This document shows positions 37,142 through 47,800 of a DNA stretch of 64,000 nucleotides, piece by piece (position 1 is the stretch's first letter; every line of letters begins with the position of its first letter). The notes beneath the pieces were generated by a model. That model was not told the DNA's origin. It worked only from the letters and a program-made list of their open reading frames with translations, and did not search any database. The translations under genes were made by a program, and so were the position numbers. This DNA comes from Clostridium beijerinckii HUN142 (GTDB lineage Bacteria > Bacillota > Clostridia > Clostridiales > Clostridiaceae): the NCBI RefSeq assembly GCF_000621745.1, contig NZ_JHXK01000019.1, positions 62,001-126,000 of the forward strand, given 5' to 3'.

Positions 37142-37945
37142 ATGGATAACATTATAAAAGTTATGATAATTGATGACGAACATCTTATAAGGGATCTAAT
37201 AAAAAATTGCATAGATTGGAATGAAATCGGCATGGAGATAGTCGCTGAAGCTTCTAATGCAGTTGAGGGATTAAATCTAATAAATAAAGAAAAGCCAGAT
37301 ATTATTTTAACAGATATAAATATGCCTGTAACAGATGGATTGGATATGAGTAAAAGTATATTGGAAAGGTATCCAGATATAAAAGTTATTGTGATTACAG
37401 GTTACAATGAATTTGAATATGCTAAAAGAAGTATAAAGATTGGTGTGAATGATTTTATCCTTAAGCCTATAGATGAAGATGAATTAAGAAATTCAGTTTT
37501 AAAGCTAAAAGACGAGATTCAAGACGAATATTTAAAGAAAAAGGAATACAAGGATATTAAAGAAAAGATGGTTGTATACAACAATATAATAAATTTAAAT
37601 GATTCTAATGAAACTGAGGACAAAAATTTAAGTATAGAACAAATTAAAAAGTTTATAGTGAAAAATATATCTAATAGAGATTTATCTTTAAAACTGGTAG
37701 CTGAATATTTTTATGTTAATCCAAGTTACCTAAGCAGAATTTTTAAGGAAAAAACTGATGAAACTTTCTCGGAATATATTGTAAATACAAAAGTGAAAAT
37801 AGTTACTGAAATGCTCAAGAACCCGAATGCGAAGGCTTATGAAATCTCAAAAAAAATTGGTATCGATGATCCTAATTATTTTAGCAATTGGTTTAAGAAG
37901 TGTACTGGTTTATCAATTAAAGAATATAAAAAGCAAAAATCATGA
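37142..37945 (+). CDS. YesN-like response regulator (receiver plus AraC domain), short form
   Basis: The receiver domain (1-120) has acidic pocket Asp11-Asp12 and phospho-acceptor Asp58 (ILTDINMP). A short linker leads to an AraC-type DNA-binding domain (about 160-267; DLSLKLVAEYFYVNPSYLSRIF, AYEISKKIGIDDPNYFSNWF). At 267 aa it lacks the long central region of standard YesN proteins (around 500 aa). It is the cognate partner of the preceding kinase. Likely targets are the pentose ABC operon and xylosidase genes, by proximity only. Confidence 0.9.
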   Translation: MDNIIKVMIIDDEHLIRDLIKNCIDWNEIGMEIVAEASNAVEGLNLINKEKPDIILTDINMPVTDGLDMSKSILERYPDIKVIVITGYNEFEYAKRSIKIGVNDFILKPIDEDELRNSVLKLKDEIQDEYLKKKEYKDIKEKMVVYNNIINLNDSNETEDKNLSIEQIKKFIVKNISNRDLSLKLVAEYFYVNPSYLSRIFKEKTDETFSEYIVNTKVKIVTEMLKNPNAKAYEISKKIGIDDPNYFSNWFKKCTGLSIKEYKKQKS

Positions 37946-37959
37946 ATACATAAACAAAG

Positions 37960-38005
37960 GTGTCTATTGATTAACGAGTATTTGTTAAGATAGACACTTT
38001 TTTAT
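37960..38005. terminator. Bidirectional terminator between convergent regulators
   Basis: AGGTGTCTAT pairs with ATAGACACTT around an AT-rich loop with an inner TTAAC/GTTAA stem, followed by T residues. It separates the plus-strand yesN-like gene from the minus-strand AraC gene. Confidence 0.82.
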
Positions 38006-38008
38006 TTA

Positions 38009-38689
38009 TTATTTATCTTTTGAATGATAGGTATTCCTGTACTCCATTGGAGCCATTCCCACTATACTTTTAAAGGCTTTTGAGAAGTTTCCTTGATCAC
38101 AAAAGCTGAGTTGTGATGAAATTTCGAGGATTGTCTTATCGGTATTTTTAAGTAAAGTTTTAGCCCTGTCTACTTTTATATTTTTAAAATAAGCCATTAT
38201 TGATACACCCATGTTTTTCTTAAAGCACCTAGAGATATATCCGACAGAAACCTTTAGTTCATTAGATATTTCATTGAGACTCAAGTGATCTTCCAAATGT
38301 ATATATAAAAAGCCGATAACCTTATTTATAATAAAATTATCAGTTACTTCAACAAAATTAATTAATATATCTAAATATGATGTAGCAATATTAATTTCTA
38401 ACCTTTGAAGGAGCTCTAAGTTATTTAATGTTTGAATTGTTCTATAGTATTTATTATATAACGTATGTATAAATTGCTTGGATGTGCCTTGTTTAATTAT
38501 TTCTCTAGCAAATATAACGTTCCAAATCATTAAATCATTCTTTTTAGTTGATATTGGAATAAATTCTTTATTCTCATCCTTATGTTTCTGCTCAATTATG
38601 TTAAGAATTGCCTGTTTATCTTTTTGTTCCAGCAAAAAGGCAATTTCATTGCTAAAGAAATAACTATCAGAATCATATGCATCATACAT
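38009..38689 (-). CDS. AraC-family regulator divergent from the maltodextrin operon
   Basis: The 226-aa protein has an N-terminal all-helical region without cupin features and a C-terminal AraC domain (LSLNEISNELKVSVGYISRCF, KTILEISSQLSFCDQGNFSKAF). GGGGGA precedes the ATG on the minus strand. It is transcribed away from the binding-protein gene across 200 bp, suggesting local control of maltodextrin uptake. The N-terminus resembles the C-terminal part of YesN-like proteins without a receiver. Confidence 0.83.
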   Translation of the reverse strand: MYDAYDSDSYFFSNEIAFLLEQKDKQAILNIIEQKHKDENKEFIPISTKKNDLMIWNVIFAREIIKQGTSKQFIHTLYNKYYRTIQTLNNLELLQRLEINIATSYLDILINFVEVTDNFIINKVIGFLYIHLEDHLSLNEISNELKVSVGYISRCFKKNMGVSIMAYFKNIKVDRAKTLLKNTDKTILEISSQLSFCDQGNFSKAFKSIVGMAPMEYRNTYHSKDK

Positions 38690-38816
38690 GAAAATCCCCC
38701 TTAGTAAATGATAATTAAGTTTGTATATTAGTTAAATTATATACTAATATATAGAAATTTGGATAGTTAAAAACAAAAAAGGTTAATTTAAAACCAATTA
38801 TTAAATATAAAGTTGA

Positions 38817-38850
38817 TATAATAAACCTGTGAAGATTGCAATCGTTTAAC
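38817..38850 (+). promoter_or_regulatory. Maltodextrin operon -10 and CG-centred operator
   Basis: TATAAT (38817-38822) has no good -35 at the right distance, as expected for an activator-dependent promoter. TTGCAATCGTTTAAC (38836-38850) has the central CG of LacI/CcpA operators, though it departs from cre at about three positions. A CcpA or MalR-type site is an inference. Confidence 0.5.
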
Positions 38851-38889
38851 AATATGTCCTATTTTATACAATGATCTGGAGGGGTTAAG

Positions 38890-40113
38890 ATGCGTAAAAA
38901 ATTGAAGATTATGACTATGTTAGTTGCAGGTATTTGTTTTACATCAATGCTTGGCGGATGTGGAAAATCATCTCAAGGCTCAGCTGAAAAGGATAGTAAA
39001 GAAATAGTGGTTTGGTCATACTTAATGGATAATGAAGTTGAAGAATTAAATAATATTGCTCAAGAATGGGCAAAAGAAAATGGAAAAAAGGTAAAAGTAG
39101 TTAAGGATAATTCCCCGTTTCAATCTTTTTTGCAAGCTGCAAATTCATCAAAAGGTCCAGATTTAGTTTTTGGATTAACTCATAACAACTTAGGAACGTT
39201 TCATCAAGCTGGATTACTTGCAGAAGTTCCACAAGATTTTGCAAACAGAGATGATTATGTAAATAGTGCTGTTTGGGATGCTGTATCTTATGATGGAAAG
39301 GCATATGGTGTTCCACTATCGATGGAAACTTATGCTTTATTCTATAACAAAGATAAGGTTAAGGAAGTTCCGAAAACAATTGAAGATTTAGTAAGTCAAG
39401 CAAAAGCTTATGGCCCATCTGGATTTCAATTTTCAATGAATGAGTTTTATTATGGTGCGGCTTTTGTTCAATCCTATGGCGGGGATATATTTGGGGGAGA
39501 CAAAGGAAGTTTAAAAGTTGATGACATAGGACTTGCAAATGATGGAGCAATAAAAGCTTATAAGTTTTTACAAGATTTAGTACAAAAGGATAAATTCATG
39601 CCAGCAGATATAACTGCTGATATAGCTAATAGTTCATTTAAATCAGGAAATGCAATATTTTATATAGGAGGACCTTGGGATATTAGTGGATTTAAAGATG
39701 CAGGTGTAAACTTTGGGGTAGTCAAGCTTCCGAAGATAAATGGAGAAGAAGCAAAAACTCTAATGGGATTGCAAGCCGGATTTGTAAGCAGTAAATCACC
39801 GATACAAGATGATGCATGGAAATTGATGAAGTATTTAGCCAATAATTCAGGAGAAAGACTATATAAGATAGGAAATAGAATACCAGTACTTAAGACGGAA
39901 TTAAATAAGGACCAAATAAAGAATAATGAATATACACAAGGGTTTATATCCCAAACAAATTCAGCAGTACCAATTCCTAATATACCAGAAATTGAATCCA
40001 TATGGAAACCCATGGATAACATGTCAAGAATATTAAACGGAGAAGATCCAGCTACAGTGGCTAAAGACATAGAAAAAGCAGTTCAGGACAATATTAAAGC
40101 TAGTAACAATTAG
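38890..40113 (+). CDS. malE: Maltose/maltodextrin-binding lipoprotein
   Basis: The 407-aa lipoprotein has signal peptide and lipobox LGGC (Cys24), then a MalE-type fold (IVVWSYLMDNEVEEL, KGPDLVFGLTHNNLGTF, ETYALFYNKDKV, IFYIGGPWDISG). It binds maltodextrins outside the membrane for the permeases that follow. GGAGGGG precedes the ATG. A stem-loop separates it from malF, as is common where binding protein is made in excess. Confidence 0.9.
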   Translation: MRKKLKIMTMLVAGICFTSMLGGCGKSSQGSAEKDSKEIVVWSYLMDNEVEELNNIAQEWAKENGKKVKVVKDNSPFQSFLQAANSSKGPDLVFGLTHNNLGTFHQAGLLAEVPQDFANRDDYVNSAVWDAVSYDGKAYGVPLSMETYALFYNKDKVKEVPKTIEDLVSQAKAYGPSGFQFSMNEFYYGAAFVQSYGGDIFGGDKGSLKVDDIGLANDGAIKAYKFLQDLVQKDKFMPADITADIANSSFKSGNAIFYIGGPWDISGFKDAGVNFGVVKLPKINGEEAKTLMGLQAGFVSSKSPIQDDAWKLMKYLANNSGERLYKIGNRIPVLKTELNKDQIKNNEYTQGFISQTNSAVPIPNIPEIESIWKPMDNMSRILNGEDPATVAKDIEKAVQDNIKASNN

Positions 40114-40126
40114 AATATTTAAAAGG

Positions 40127-40181
40127 TTCCAAGCGTTGGTTCTGAATTATATGAGTATTATTTTTAAAACTAAGCTTGGAA
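40127..40181 (+). other. malE-malF intercistronic stem-loop
   Basis: TTCCAAGC pairs perfectly with GCTTGGAA across a 39-nt loop, with no T tract. It probably stabilises or processes the malE message. Confidence 0.5.
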
Positions 40182-40217
40182 TAATATACATCAAAACATT
40201 AAGGAGAGGGTGAGAAT

Positions 40218-41177
40218 ATGTTTAAAGCAAGAAAGGGTATTACATTAAGAAATAGCATGCAGGGTTATAGATATCTTTCACCAGCTATAATAAGTATAGC
40301 TATATTAAGTGTATCACCAATGTTATATACAATATTCATAGCATTCACTAATTATACATTAAAAAACCAGAATTTTGGTTATGGCACTGCTAGTGGATGG
40401 AAAATGGTTGGAATTTACCAGTTTCAACAGGTATTAGTGGGTCCCTTGAAAGACGAATTTTTTCCACTGCTTGGATGGACGTTGATTTTTACAATAGTGT
40501 CTACATTGGGTGCATTTGCCATTGGACTTATTTTTGCTATGGCATTGTCAGATAAAAATATGAAAGAAGCGTTCATTTATAAAGGACTTTTAGTAATTCC
40601 ATGGGCACTGCCTGGAGCAATAACAATAATTTCATTTAAAGGATTATTTAACAGTCAATATGGAGCCATTAATAATATTTTGATGCAATTTCACTTAATT
40701 AATGATCCTATTTCATGGTTAACTACTCCAATAGCAGCTAGAGTCGCTGTTATCATAGTAAACTTATGGTTAGGGTTTCCTTATATGATGAATATTTGTA
40801 TTGGTGCACTAACAGCAATACCAGATACTTATTATGAAGCGGCAAATATTGATGGAGCAAGCAGATGGCAAAAATTTAAAAAGATAACATTACCATCACT
40901 AGCAAGTGTCTCATATCCCCTTTTGATATCAAGTTTTGCATTTAATTTTAATAATTTTAATGCTGCTTATTTATTAACTGAGGGAGGACCAGCAAAAGCA
41001 GGGTCATCTTTCGCTGGATGGACTGATATTATAGGTTCTGCAACTTTTAAAATGTCAGTAGATAAAGGTAATTTTGGCCTTGGAGCAGCTATGTCTATAC
41101 TATTATTTGTAATAATAGGTACATTATCACTTATTAATATGAAGATTTCAGGACAATTTAAGGAGGTGGAAAATTGA
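40218..41177 (+). CDS. malF: Maltodextrin ABC transporter permease MalF
   Basis: The 319-aa permease has about six transmembrane helices and the EAA loop that contacts the ATPase (YYEAANIDGASRWQKFKKITLP). The class is MalF/carbohydrate-uptake-1. Like other Gram-positive MalF proteins it lacks the large second loop of the E. coli protein. GAGAGGGTG precedes the start. No ATPase is encoded nearby, so a shared MsmX/MalK-type ATPase elsewhere must power it. Confidence 0.9.
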   Translation: MFKARKGITLRNSMQGYRYLSPAIISIAILSVSPMLYTIFIAFTNYTLKNQNFGYGTASGWKMVGIYQFQQVLVGPLKDEFFPLLGWTLIFTIVSTLGAFAIGLIFAMALSDKNMKEAFIYKGLLVIPWALPGAITIISFKGLFNSQYGAINNILMQFHLINDPISWLTTPIAARVAVIIVNLWLGFPYMMNICIGALTAIPDTYYEAANIDGASRWQKFKKITLPSLASVSYPLLISSFAFNFNNFNAAYLLTEGGPAKAGSSFAGWTDIIGSATFKMSVDKGNFGLGAAMSILLFVIIGTLSLINMKISGQFKEVEN

Positions 41178-42079
41178 TGACAAAAGTTAATGTAAATACA
41201 GATAAACAATCTTTAGCGCTAGAAGAAAAACTAGTATATAAGAAGAGAATTACTAATACAGAAAGAATAGAGTTATGGGGAAAACGTATATTTTTAATAG
41301 CATCTATAATAATAATAATAATCCCTGTATTTGCTATAATATCAGCGTCACTTTCCACTGGGACAAGCTTTATGCAAAAAAATCTTATCCCATCGACTAT
41401 AACTTTTGAAAATTACAAAAAGGCTTTAGATGATAATGTTGGATTTATTAAATGGATGGTTAATACTACTTTTGTAGCAGTACTAGTATCGATTATTCAA
41501 TTGGCAATGACGTTACCGGCGGCGTTTGCATTTTCTAGATTAAAATTTATAGGTAGAAAAAAAGGCTTAATGCTACTGTTAATACTTCAAATGTTTCCTA
41601 CAATAATGAGTGTACCAGCAATATTAGCAGTTGCATATAGATTGCCTTTTGGAATGGACAATTTGATATTCTTATCACTAGTACTTTGTGCTGGAAGTGC
41701 ATATAATATCTGGCTTATGAAAGGATATATGGATGGCTTGCCTAAAGAATTAGATGAGGCAGCTAAGGTTGATGGTGCTACTGTATGGCAGGTATTTACC
41801 AAAATAATTTTACCATTAACTAAATCCATGTCGGTAGTAATATTTTTCTTCTCATTCATTGCTGTATATGGTGAATTCGTATTTTCAGCATCGCTACTTA
41901 AAGATAAGGATTTAAAAACATTAGTAATAGGTTTAAAGTCATTTACAGCAGGGAAGTTAACAGATTGGCCAATGTATTCGGCTTGTTCTATAATGATTTC
42001 GGTTCCTCTTGCAATGCTTTTTGTAGCCATTCAAAAGTTTATTTCTAAAGGGTTAGTTTCAGGCGCAGTGAAAGAGTAG
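41177..42079 (+). CDS. malG: Maltodextrin ABC transporter permease MalG
   Basis: The 300-aa permease partners MalF, with about six transmembrane helices and the EAA motif (ELDEAAKVDGATVWQVFTKI). AGGAGGTG at 41161-41168 fits the ATG at 41177, which overlaps the malF stop, better than the TTG at 41174. GH13 follows at 35 bp, so imported maltodextrin is degraded by the product of the same operon. Confidence 0.91.
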   Translation: MTKVNVNTDKQSLALEEKLVYKKRITNTERIELWGKRIFLIASIIIIIIPVFAIISASLSTGTSFMQKNLIPSTITFENYKKALDDNVGFIKWMVNTTFVAVLVSIIQLAMTLPAAFAFSRLKFIGRKKGLMLLLILQMFPTIMSVPAILAVAYRLPFGMDNLIFLSLVLCAGSAYNIWLMKGYMDGLPKELDEAAKVDGATVWQVFTKIILPLTKSMSVVIFFFSFIAVYGEFVFSASLLKDKDLKTLVIGLKSFTAGKLTDWPMYSACSIMISVPLAMLFVAIQKFISKGLVSGAVKE

Positions 42080-42114
42080 AAAGTTCATAGGCATTATAGA
42101 GGAGGAATTTTAAA

Positions 42115-43845
42115 TTGAATAGACATGCAATATATCATATATTAGACACACCATATGCATATGCAAAAGATATTAATACATTATCAGTTACACTGAGAGC
42201 TGCTAAAAATGATATAAAAATATGCAATATACACTATAAAAGCAGATATGATTGGGAAAACAGCTTCAATATAAAAGAAATGAAAATTAAGGATAATAAT
42301 AGTTTATTTGATTTTTTTTCAACAGATATATCCATAGAAAGAAATAGGTACAGATATTTTTTCGAATTAATAGATAATAGAGGAGATAGATTCTTTTTAG
42401 ATGAAAGAGGCCTTAGACGAAGGGAGGCAAGGAGAAAAGAAGCAACAGCATTTCAATATCCATATATAGCGCGACCAGATGTATATAATGAAGAGAAATG
42501 GCTTCAGGAAGCTGTTGTTTACCAAATTTTTGTGGATCGTTTCTACAATGGAGATACGAGTAATGATCCCCAAAATGTTGCAAAATGGGGAAGTGATGTG
42601 AATGAAGCATCAATGTTTGGTGGAGATATACAAGGAATAATTAATAAGTTAGAGTATCTAGAAGACTTAGGCGTAAATTTATTATATTTAACTCCTATAT
42701 TTAAATCATCTTCCAATCATAAATATAACACAGCAGATTATTATGAAATTGATTCACAGTTTGGTGATTTAGAAAAAGTAAGAGAGTTGGTGAGAAAATG
42801 CCATGATAAAAATATAAAGATAGTTTTTGATGCAGTATTTAATCACTCGGGTTCGGATTTTTTCGCATTTAAAGATATAATTTTTAATCAAGAAAAATCT
42901 AAGTATAAGGATTGGTATTTCATAGACAGTTTTCCAGTAAGCTTAGCAGAAGTGAACTATTATACTTTCGCTGATAATGTTGCAACAATGCCAAAGTTTA
43001 ATACTAATAATGAGCAAGTAAAAAAGTATCTATTAGATGTTGCAAAATATTGGATAAATGAAATAGGAATAGATGGTTGGAGGCTTGATGTTTGTGATGA
43101 AGTTGATCATGCTTTTTGGAGGGAATTTAAAAAGGCTGTAAAAAGTATTAAAAAAGAGGCTATAATTATTGGAGAAATTATGCATGAAGCAAGTTCGTTC
43201 TTAAGAGGAGATCAGCTTGATGGGATTATGAATTATCCCTTTAAAGGTGCGTTGGTAGACTTTTTTGGAAATAGAACTATAGATGCACAAATGTTTAATG
43301 AGATTTTATCTATTAATAGGAATATTTATATGGATAGTATAACAAGACAAATGTGGAACTTGATTGGTAGCCACGATACACAGAGATTTTTAACTGAATG
43401 TCATGAGAAGGTTGAGCGAATGAAATTAGCAATTGCCTTTCAATTCACATACATAGGGGTACCATATATATACTATGGAGATGAAGTGGGAGTAAATGGT
43501 GGTGAGGAACCCCAATCAAGAAAGTGTATGATATGGAAAGAGGAAAATCAAAATAATGAACTTCTTGATTTTTATAAAAAGTTTATTTCAATTCGAAAAG
43601 GTAATCAGATTCTTGTGTATGGATCATTCAAGATATTATATTGTGGAGGAAACAAGATAATCTTTGAAAGAGAATATAAAAATGAAAAAGTGATTGTAGC
43701 AATTAATAATGATTATGAAAGTTGTGGGGTTAATCTATCCATCAATGCTGAAGTTCAAGACATTTTCACTTCGAAATCATTGTTCGTTGGAGAAAAAATA
43801 CATTTGAATCCTATGGAGTTCAAAATATATAGAATAATTAAATAA
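42115..43845 (+). CDS. GH13 neopullulanase/cyclomaltodextrinase-type amylase
   Basis: The 576-aa intracellular enzyme has an N-terminal CBM34-like domain (about 1-130) and a GH13 barrel. Catalytic residues are nucleophile Asp325 (GWRLDVCDEV), acid/base Glu354 (IIGEIMHEA) and Asp421 (GSHDTQRF). The TTG start follows GAGGAGG. The N-terminal domain points to the subfamily that hydrolyses cyclomaltodextrins, pullulan or maltodextrins. It sits last in the mal operon and has no signal peptide, so its substrate is imported maltodextrin. Confidence 0.9.
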   Translation: MNRHAIYHILDTPYAYAKDINTLSVTLRAAKNDIKICNIHYKSRYDWENSFNIKEMKIKDNNSLFDFFSTDISIERNRYRYFFELIDNRGDRFFLDERGLRRREARRKEATAFQYPYIARPDVYNEEKWLQEAVVYQIFVDRFYNGDTSNDPQNVAKWGSDVNEASMFGGDIQGIINKLEYLEDLGVNLLYLTPIFKSSSNHKYNTADYYEIDSQFGDLEKVRELVRKCHDKNIKIVFDAVFNHSGSDFFAFKDIIFNQEKSKYKDWYFIDSFPVSLAEVNYYTFADNVATMPKFNTNNEQVKKYLLDVAKYWINEIGIDGWRLDVCDEVDHAFWREFKKAVKSIKKEAIIIGEIMHEASSFLRGDQLDGIMNYPFKGALVDFFGNRTIDAQMFNEILSINRNIYMDSITRQMWNLIGSHDTQRFLTECHEKVERMKLAIAFQFTYIGVPYIYYGDEVGVNGGEEPQSRKCMIWKEENQNNELLDFYKKFISIRKGNQILVYGSFKILYCGGNKIIFEREYKNEKVIVAINNDYESCGVNLSINAEVQDIFTSKSLFVGEKIHLNPMEFKIYRIIK

Positions 43846-43872
43846 AGCTATTTATAGAAAATGGGTTATTTG

Positions 43873-43915
43873 AGGTATATATCTATTAAGTAAAAAAGAT
43901 ATATACCTTTTTTGT
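43873..43915 (+). terminator. Terminator of the maltodextrin operon
   Basis: AGGTATATATCT pairs with AGATATATACCT and is followed by six T. Confidence 0.9.
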
Positions 43916-44113
43916 TAAAAGTTTAATGATTAAACAATTCCTAATGTTTTGTTTTTTCATATAAAGGAAGATATGTAGAACAAAATTTGAAGTGAAATAG
44001 CATCAGAATAAAAAAGTTAAAGTGACAGATAATAAAATAAGTTATGAATGAGAAGTCTAAGTTTAATGCAGTTACGTATCTAAACAATAAAGCAAGAAAA
44101 AGGAGAATAAAGA

Positions 44114-44554
44114 ATGTTTAAAGGATTTAAAGAGTTTGCGATGAAAGGGAACATGGTCAGTCTAGCAGTAGGAGTTGTTATTGGTGGGGCTTTTAGTAAA
44201 ATTGTTACATCTTTAGTTAATGATATTATAATGCCGTTAGTTGGATTGTTAATGGGAAAGGTTGATTTCTCTAATTTATTTGTTACTTTAGGAAGCGGAA
44301 ATTTTAAAACTGTCCAAGAAGCTAAAGATGCAGGAGTACCTACAGTGAACTATGGAATATTTATAAATAACATAATAGATTTTCTGATTGTAGCATTCTC
44401 AATTTTTATTATTATACAGCAAATAAGCAAGTTTTCTAAGAAAAGGGGAGAAAATATTATTCCTGATAAGAAAAAATGTAAATATTGTTATACTGAAATT
44501 CATCAAGATGCAACAAGATGTCCTAATTGTACATCTCAATTAAAAGAAAATTAG
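44114..44554 (+). CDS. mscL: Large-conductance mechanosensitive channel with zinc-ribbon tail
   Basis: MscL opens on hypo-osmotic shock. The 146-aa protein begins with the family sequence [20 protein letters not shown] and has two transmembrane helices (about 15-45 and 78-104) with a short loop. The C-terminus ends in a four-cysteine ribbon (CKYC then CPNC) in place of the usual short helix alone. AAAAGGAGA precedes the start. Monocistronic by appearance. Confidence 0.93.
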   Translation: MFKGFKEFAMKGNMVSLAVGVVIGGAFSKIVTSLVNDIIMPLVGLLMGKVDFSNLFVTLGSGNFKTVQEAKDAGVPTVNYGIFINNIIDFLIVAFSIFIIIQQISKFSKKRGENIIPDKKKCKYCYTEIHQDATRCPNCTSQLKEN

Positions 44555-44862
44555 ATAAGCGAATTGGTATATAAATACAGAAAAATGAAGGAAAAGTATT
44601 TTTAAATTTCATATTTGTGAAAAAAAACAACTTGTAACTATAGTGAGAATCGTGTAAAAATTAATAGAAAAGATAAATAACATATAGCATTTGGCGTTAA
44701 ATATGTTATAATCAATGTATTAATTTTTAAATGAATAAAATCTATATTATGACAACTTATGAGTTGTGAAAATTGCATAATTAGTTTCGAACGACTAATA
44801 CATGCATCAAAAAAATAATTCATATGAAATAAAAAATAAGCATTAAAGGAGTTGTATTTCAA
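44555..44862. other. Intergenic region before pyruvate carboxylase
   Basis: It holds a TATAAT at 44707-44712 without a recognisable -35, and an inverted repeat ATTAGT/ACTAAT at about 44779-44798 that could form a small hairpin in the leader. No gene or known riboswitch is evident. Confidence 0.4.
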
Positions 44863-47800
44863 TTGGGGAAAAAATTTAAAAGAGTACTGGTTGCAAACAG
44901 AGGGGAAATAGCAATAAGAATTTTCAGAGCTTGTCATGAACTTGGAATAAGAACCGTGGCTATATACACAGAAGAAGATAAGTTTGCTCTTTTTAGAACT
45001 AAGGCTCATGAGGCATACCAAATTGGAAAAAATAAGGGGCCAGTAGAAGCTTATCTAAACATTGATGAAATAATAAATCTTGCGTTAAAAAAACATGTAG
45101 ATGCTATCCATCCGGGATATGGGTTCCTATCTGAAAATCCAGAATTTGCTAGAAGATGTGAAGAAGCTGGTATAGAATTTATAGGTCCAAAACCAGAAAT
45201 GATGGATAAGTTAGGGGATAAAATCAAATCAAAAATAGTAGCTAAAAGTGTTGGTGTTCCAGTAATACCAGGGGTAGAGAAACCTATAGATTCTGAGGAT
45301 GAAGCTTTTGAAGTTGCTAAAATGTGTGGTTTTCCTGTAATGATAAAAGCTGCTGCAGGTGGTGGCGGAAGAGGTATGAGAATAGTAAGAAGCGAGGGAG
45401 AACTTCTTGCTGCTTTCAGAAATGCTAAAAATGAAGCTAAAAAAGCTTTTGGTAATGACGATATGTTTATTGAAAAATATATCGAAGGGCCAAAGCACAT
45501 TGAAATACAAGTGTTAGGAGATAAATATGGGAATATAGTTCATCTTTATGAGAGAGATTGCTCTATTCAAAGGAGACACCAAAAGGTTGTCGAAATTGCT
45601 CCAGCATTATCATTAACTCAAGAAAAAAGAGAAGAAATTTGTGCAGATGCACTTAAAATAGCTAAGTCTGTAGGGTATAGAAGTGCAGGAACTTTAGAAT
45701 TCTTAGTTGATATGCACGAAAATCACTACTTTATAGAAATGAATCCAAGAATTCAGGTTGAGCATACTATAACTGAAATGACTACAGGAATTGATATAGT
45801 TCAAAGTCAGATCTTAATAGCAGAAGGATATGAATTAGGTTCTAAAGAAGTAGGAATAAATTCTCAAGATGATATAAAACCAAGAGGATTTGCAATCCAA
45901 TGTAGAATTACTACAGAAGATCCTACAAACAATTTCTCACCAGATACAGGTAAAATTGATGTTTACAGAACTGGATCAGGTTTTGGTATTAGACTTGATG
46001 GAGGAAATGGATATAGTGGTGCAATAATAAGCCCATATTATGATAGCTTACTTGTAAAGAGTACTGCATATGCAAGAACCTTTGATGATGCAGTTAGAAA
46101 ATCTATACGTGCAATTAAAGAATTAACAATTTCAGGTGTTAAGACTAATGTCGATTTTTTAATAAATGTATTAAACCATGAGAAGTTCAAAAAAGGTGAG
46201 TGCGATACTAACTTTATAGCTGACAATCCGCAATTATTTGATATAACAGCAAGAAGTGATGAAGAATATAGAATCTTAAAATTTATTGGAGAAAAGGTTG
46301 TAAATGAGACTAAAGGAAAGAAGAGAGAATATGATGTACCGGATATTCCAGTTATAACTTCTTTAGATGGATTAAGTGGTACTAAGCAAATCTTAGATGC
46401 GCAAGGTCCGGAAGGTGTAGTTAAATGGATAAAAGATCAAAAGAAGCTGCTTCTTACAGATACAACAATGAGGGATGCACAGCAATCATTAATGGCGACT
46501 CGTGTTAGAACTCAAGATATGAAGAATATAGCAAAGGCAACAGCTGTTTATGGAAATGACTTGTTTTCACTTGAAATGTGGGGTGGAGCCACTTTTGATA
46601 CAGCTTATAGGTTTTTAAAGGAATCTCCATGGAAGAGGCTTGAGTCCTTAAGAAAGAGAATTCCCAATGTTATGTTTCAAATGCTTATTAGGGGTGCAAA
46701 TGCTGTAGGATATAAAAACTATCCTGATAATGTAATAAGAGCATTTATAAAGGAATCAGCAGAAAGTGGAATAGATGTATTTAGAATTTTTGACTCACTC
46801 AACTGGTTAAAAGGTATAGAGGTGTCATTAGACGAAGTACTAAAATGTAATAAGGTAGCAGAAGTTGCATTATGTTACACTGGTGATATTTTGGATGAGA
46901 CTAGAGACAAATATAGCTTGAAATATTATGTGGATAAAGCTAAGGAAATTGAAAAAATGGGAGCACATATTCTTGCTATAAAGGATATGTCGGCATTACT
47001 TAAACCTTATGCAGCTAAGAAACTTATAACTGCATTAAAGAATGAAGTTTCAATTCCAATTCATCTTCATACCCATGATACTACTGGTAATGGTGTTGCT
47101 ACAGTATTAATGGCAGCAGATTCAGGAGTTGATATAGTTGATACAACATTTAATAGTATGTCAGGACTTACAAGCCAACCAGCATTAAATTCAATAGTAG
47201 CAGCTCTTGGAAATACAAGCAGAGATACTGGTATTGATTTAAGTGGAATTCAAAAGGTATCTGATTACTGGGATACAGTAAGACCTGTATATAACCAATT
47301 TGAATCAGACTTAAAATCAGGAAGTGCCGAAATTTATAAATTTGAGATTCCTGGTGGACAGTATTCAAACTTAAAACCACAAGTTGAAAGCTTTGGACTT
47401 GGTCATAGATTTAATGATGTAAAGCATATGTATAAAAAGGTAAATGATATGCTTGGTGATATAATCAAGGTTACCCCTTCATCAAAAATGGTTGGAGATA
47501 TGGCAATATTTATGGTTAAGAATGATTTAACTCCAGAAAATATTCTTGAGAAAGCCAAAAACATGGCATTTCCAGATTCTATAGTTTCATACTTTAAAGG
47601 AATGATGGGTCAGCCAGAAGGCGGGTTCCCTAAGGAATTACAGGAACTTGTTTTAAGAGGAGAAGAACCTATAACTGTTAGACCAGGAGAATTACTACCA
47701 TCGGAAGATTTCGATAAAATTGAAACATATTTAAAAGACAAATACAAATTTACGCCATGTATGAAAGATATAATAAGTTATGCATTATACCCAGATGTAT

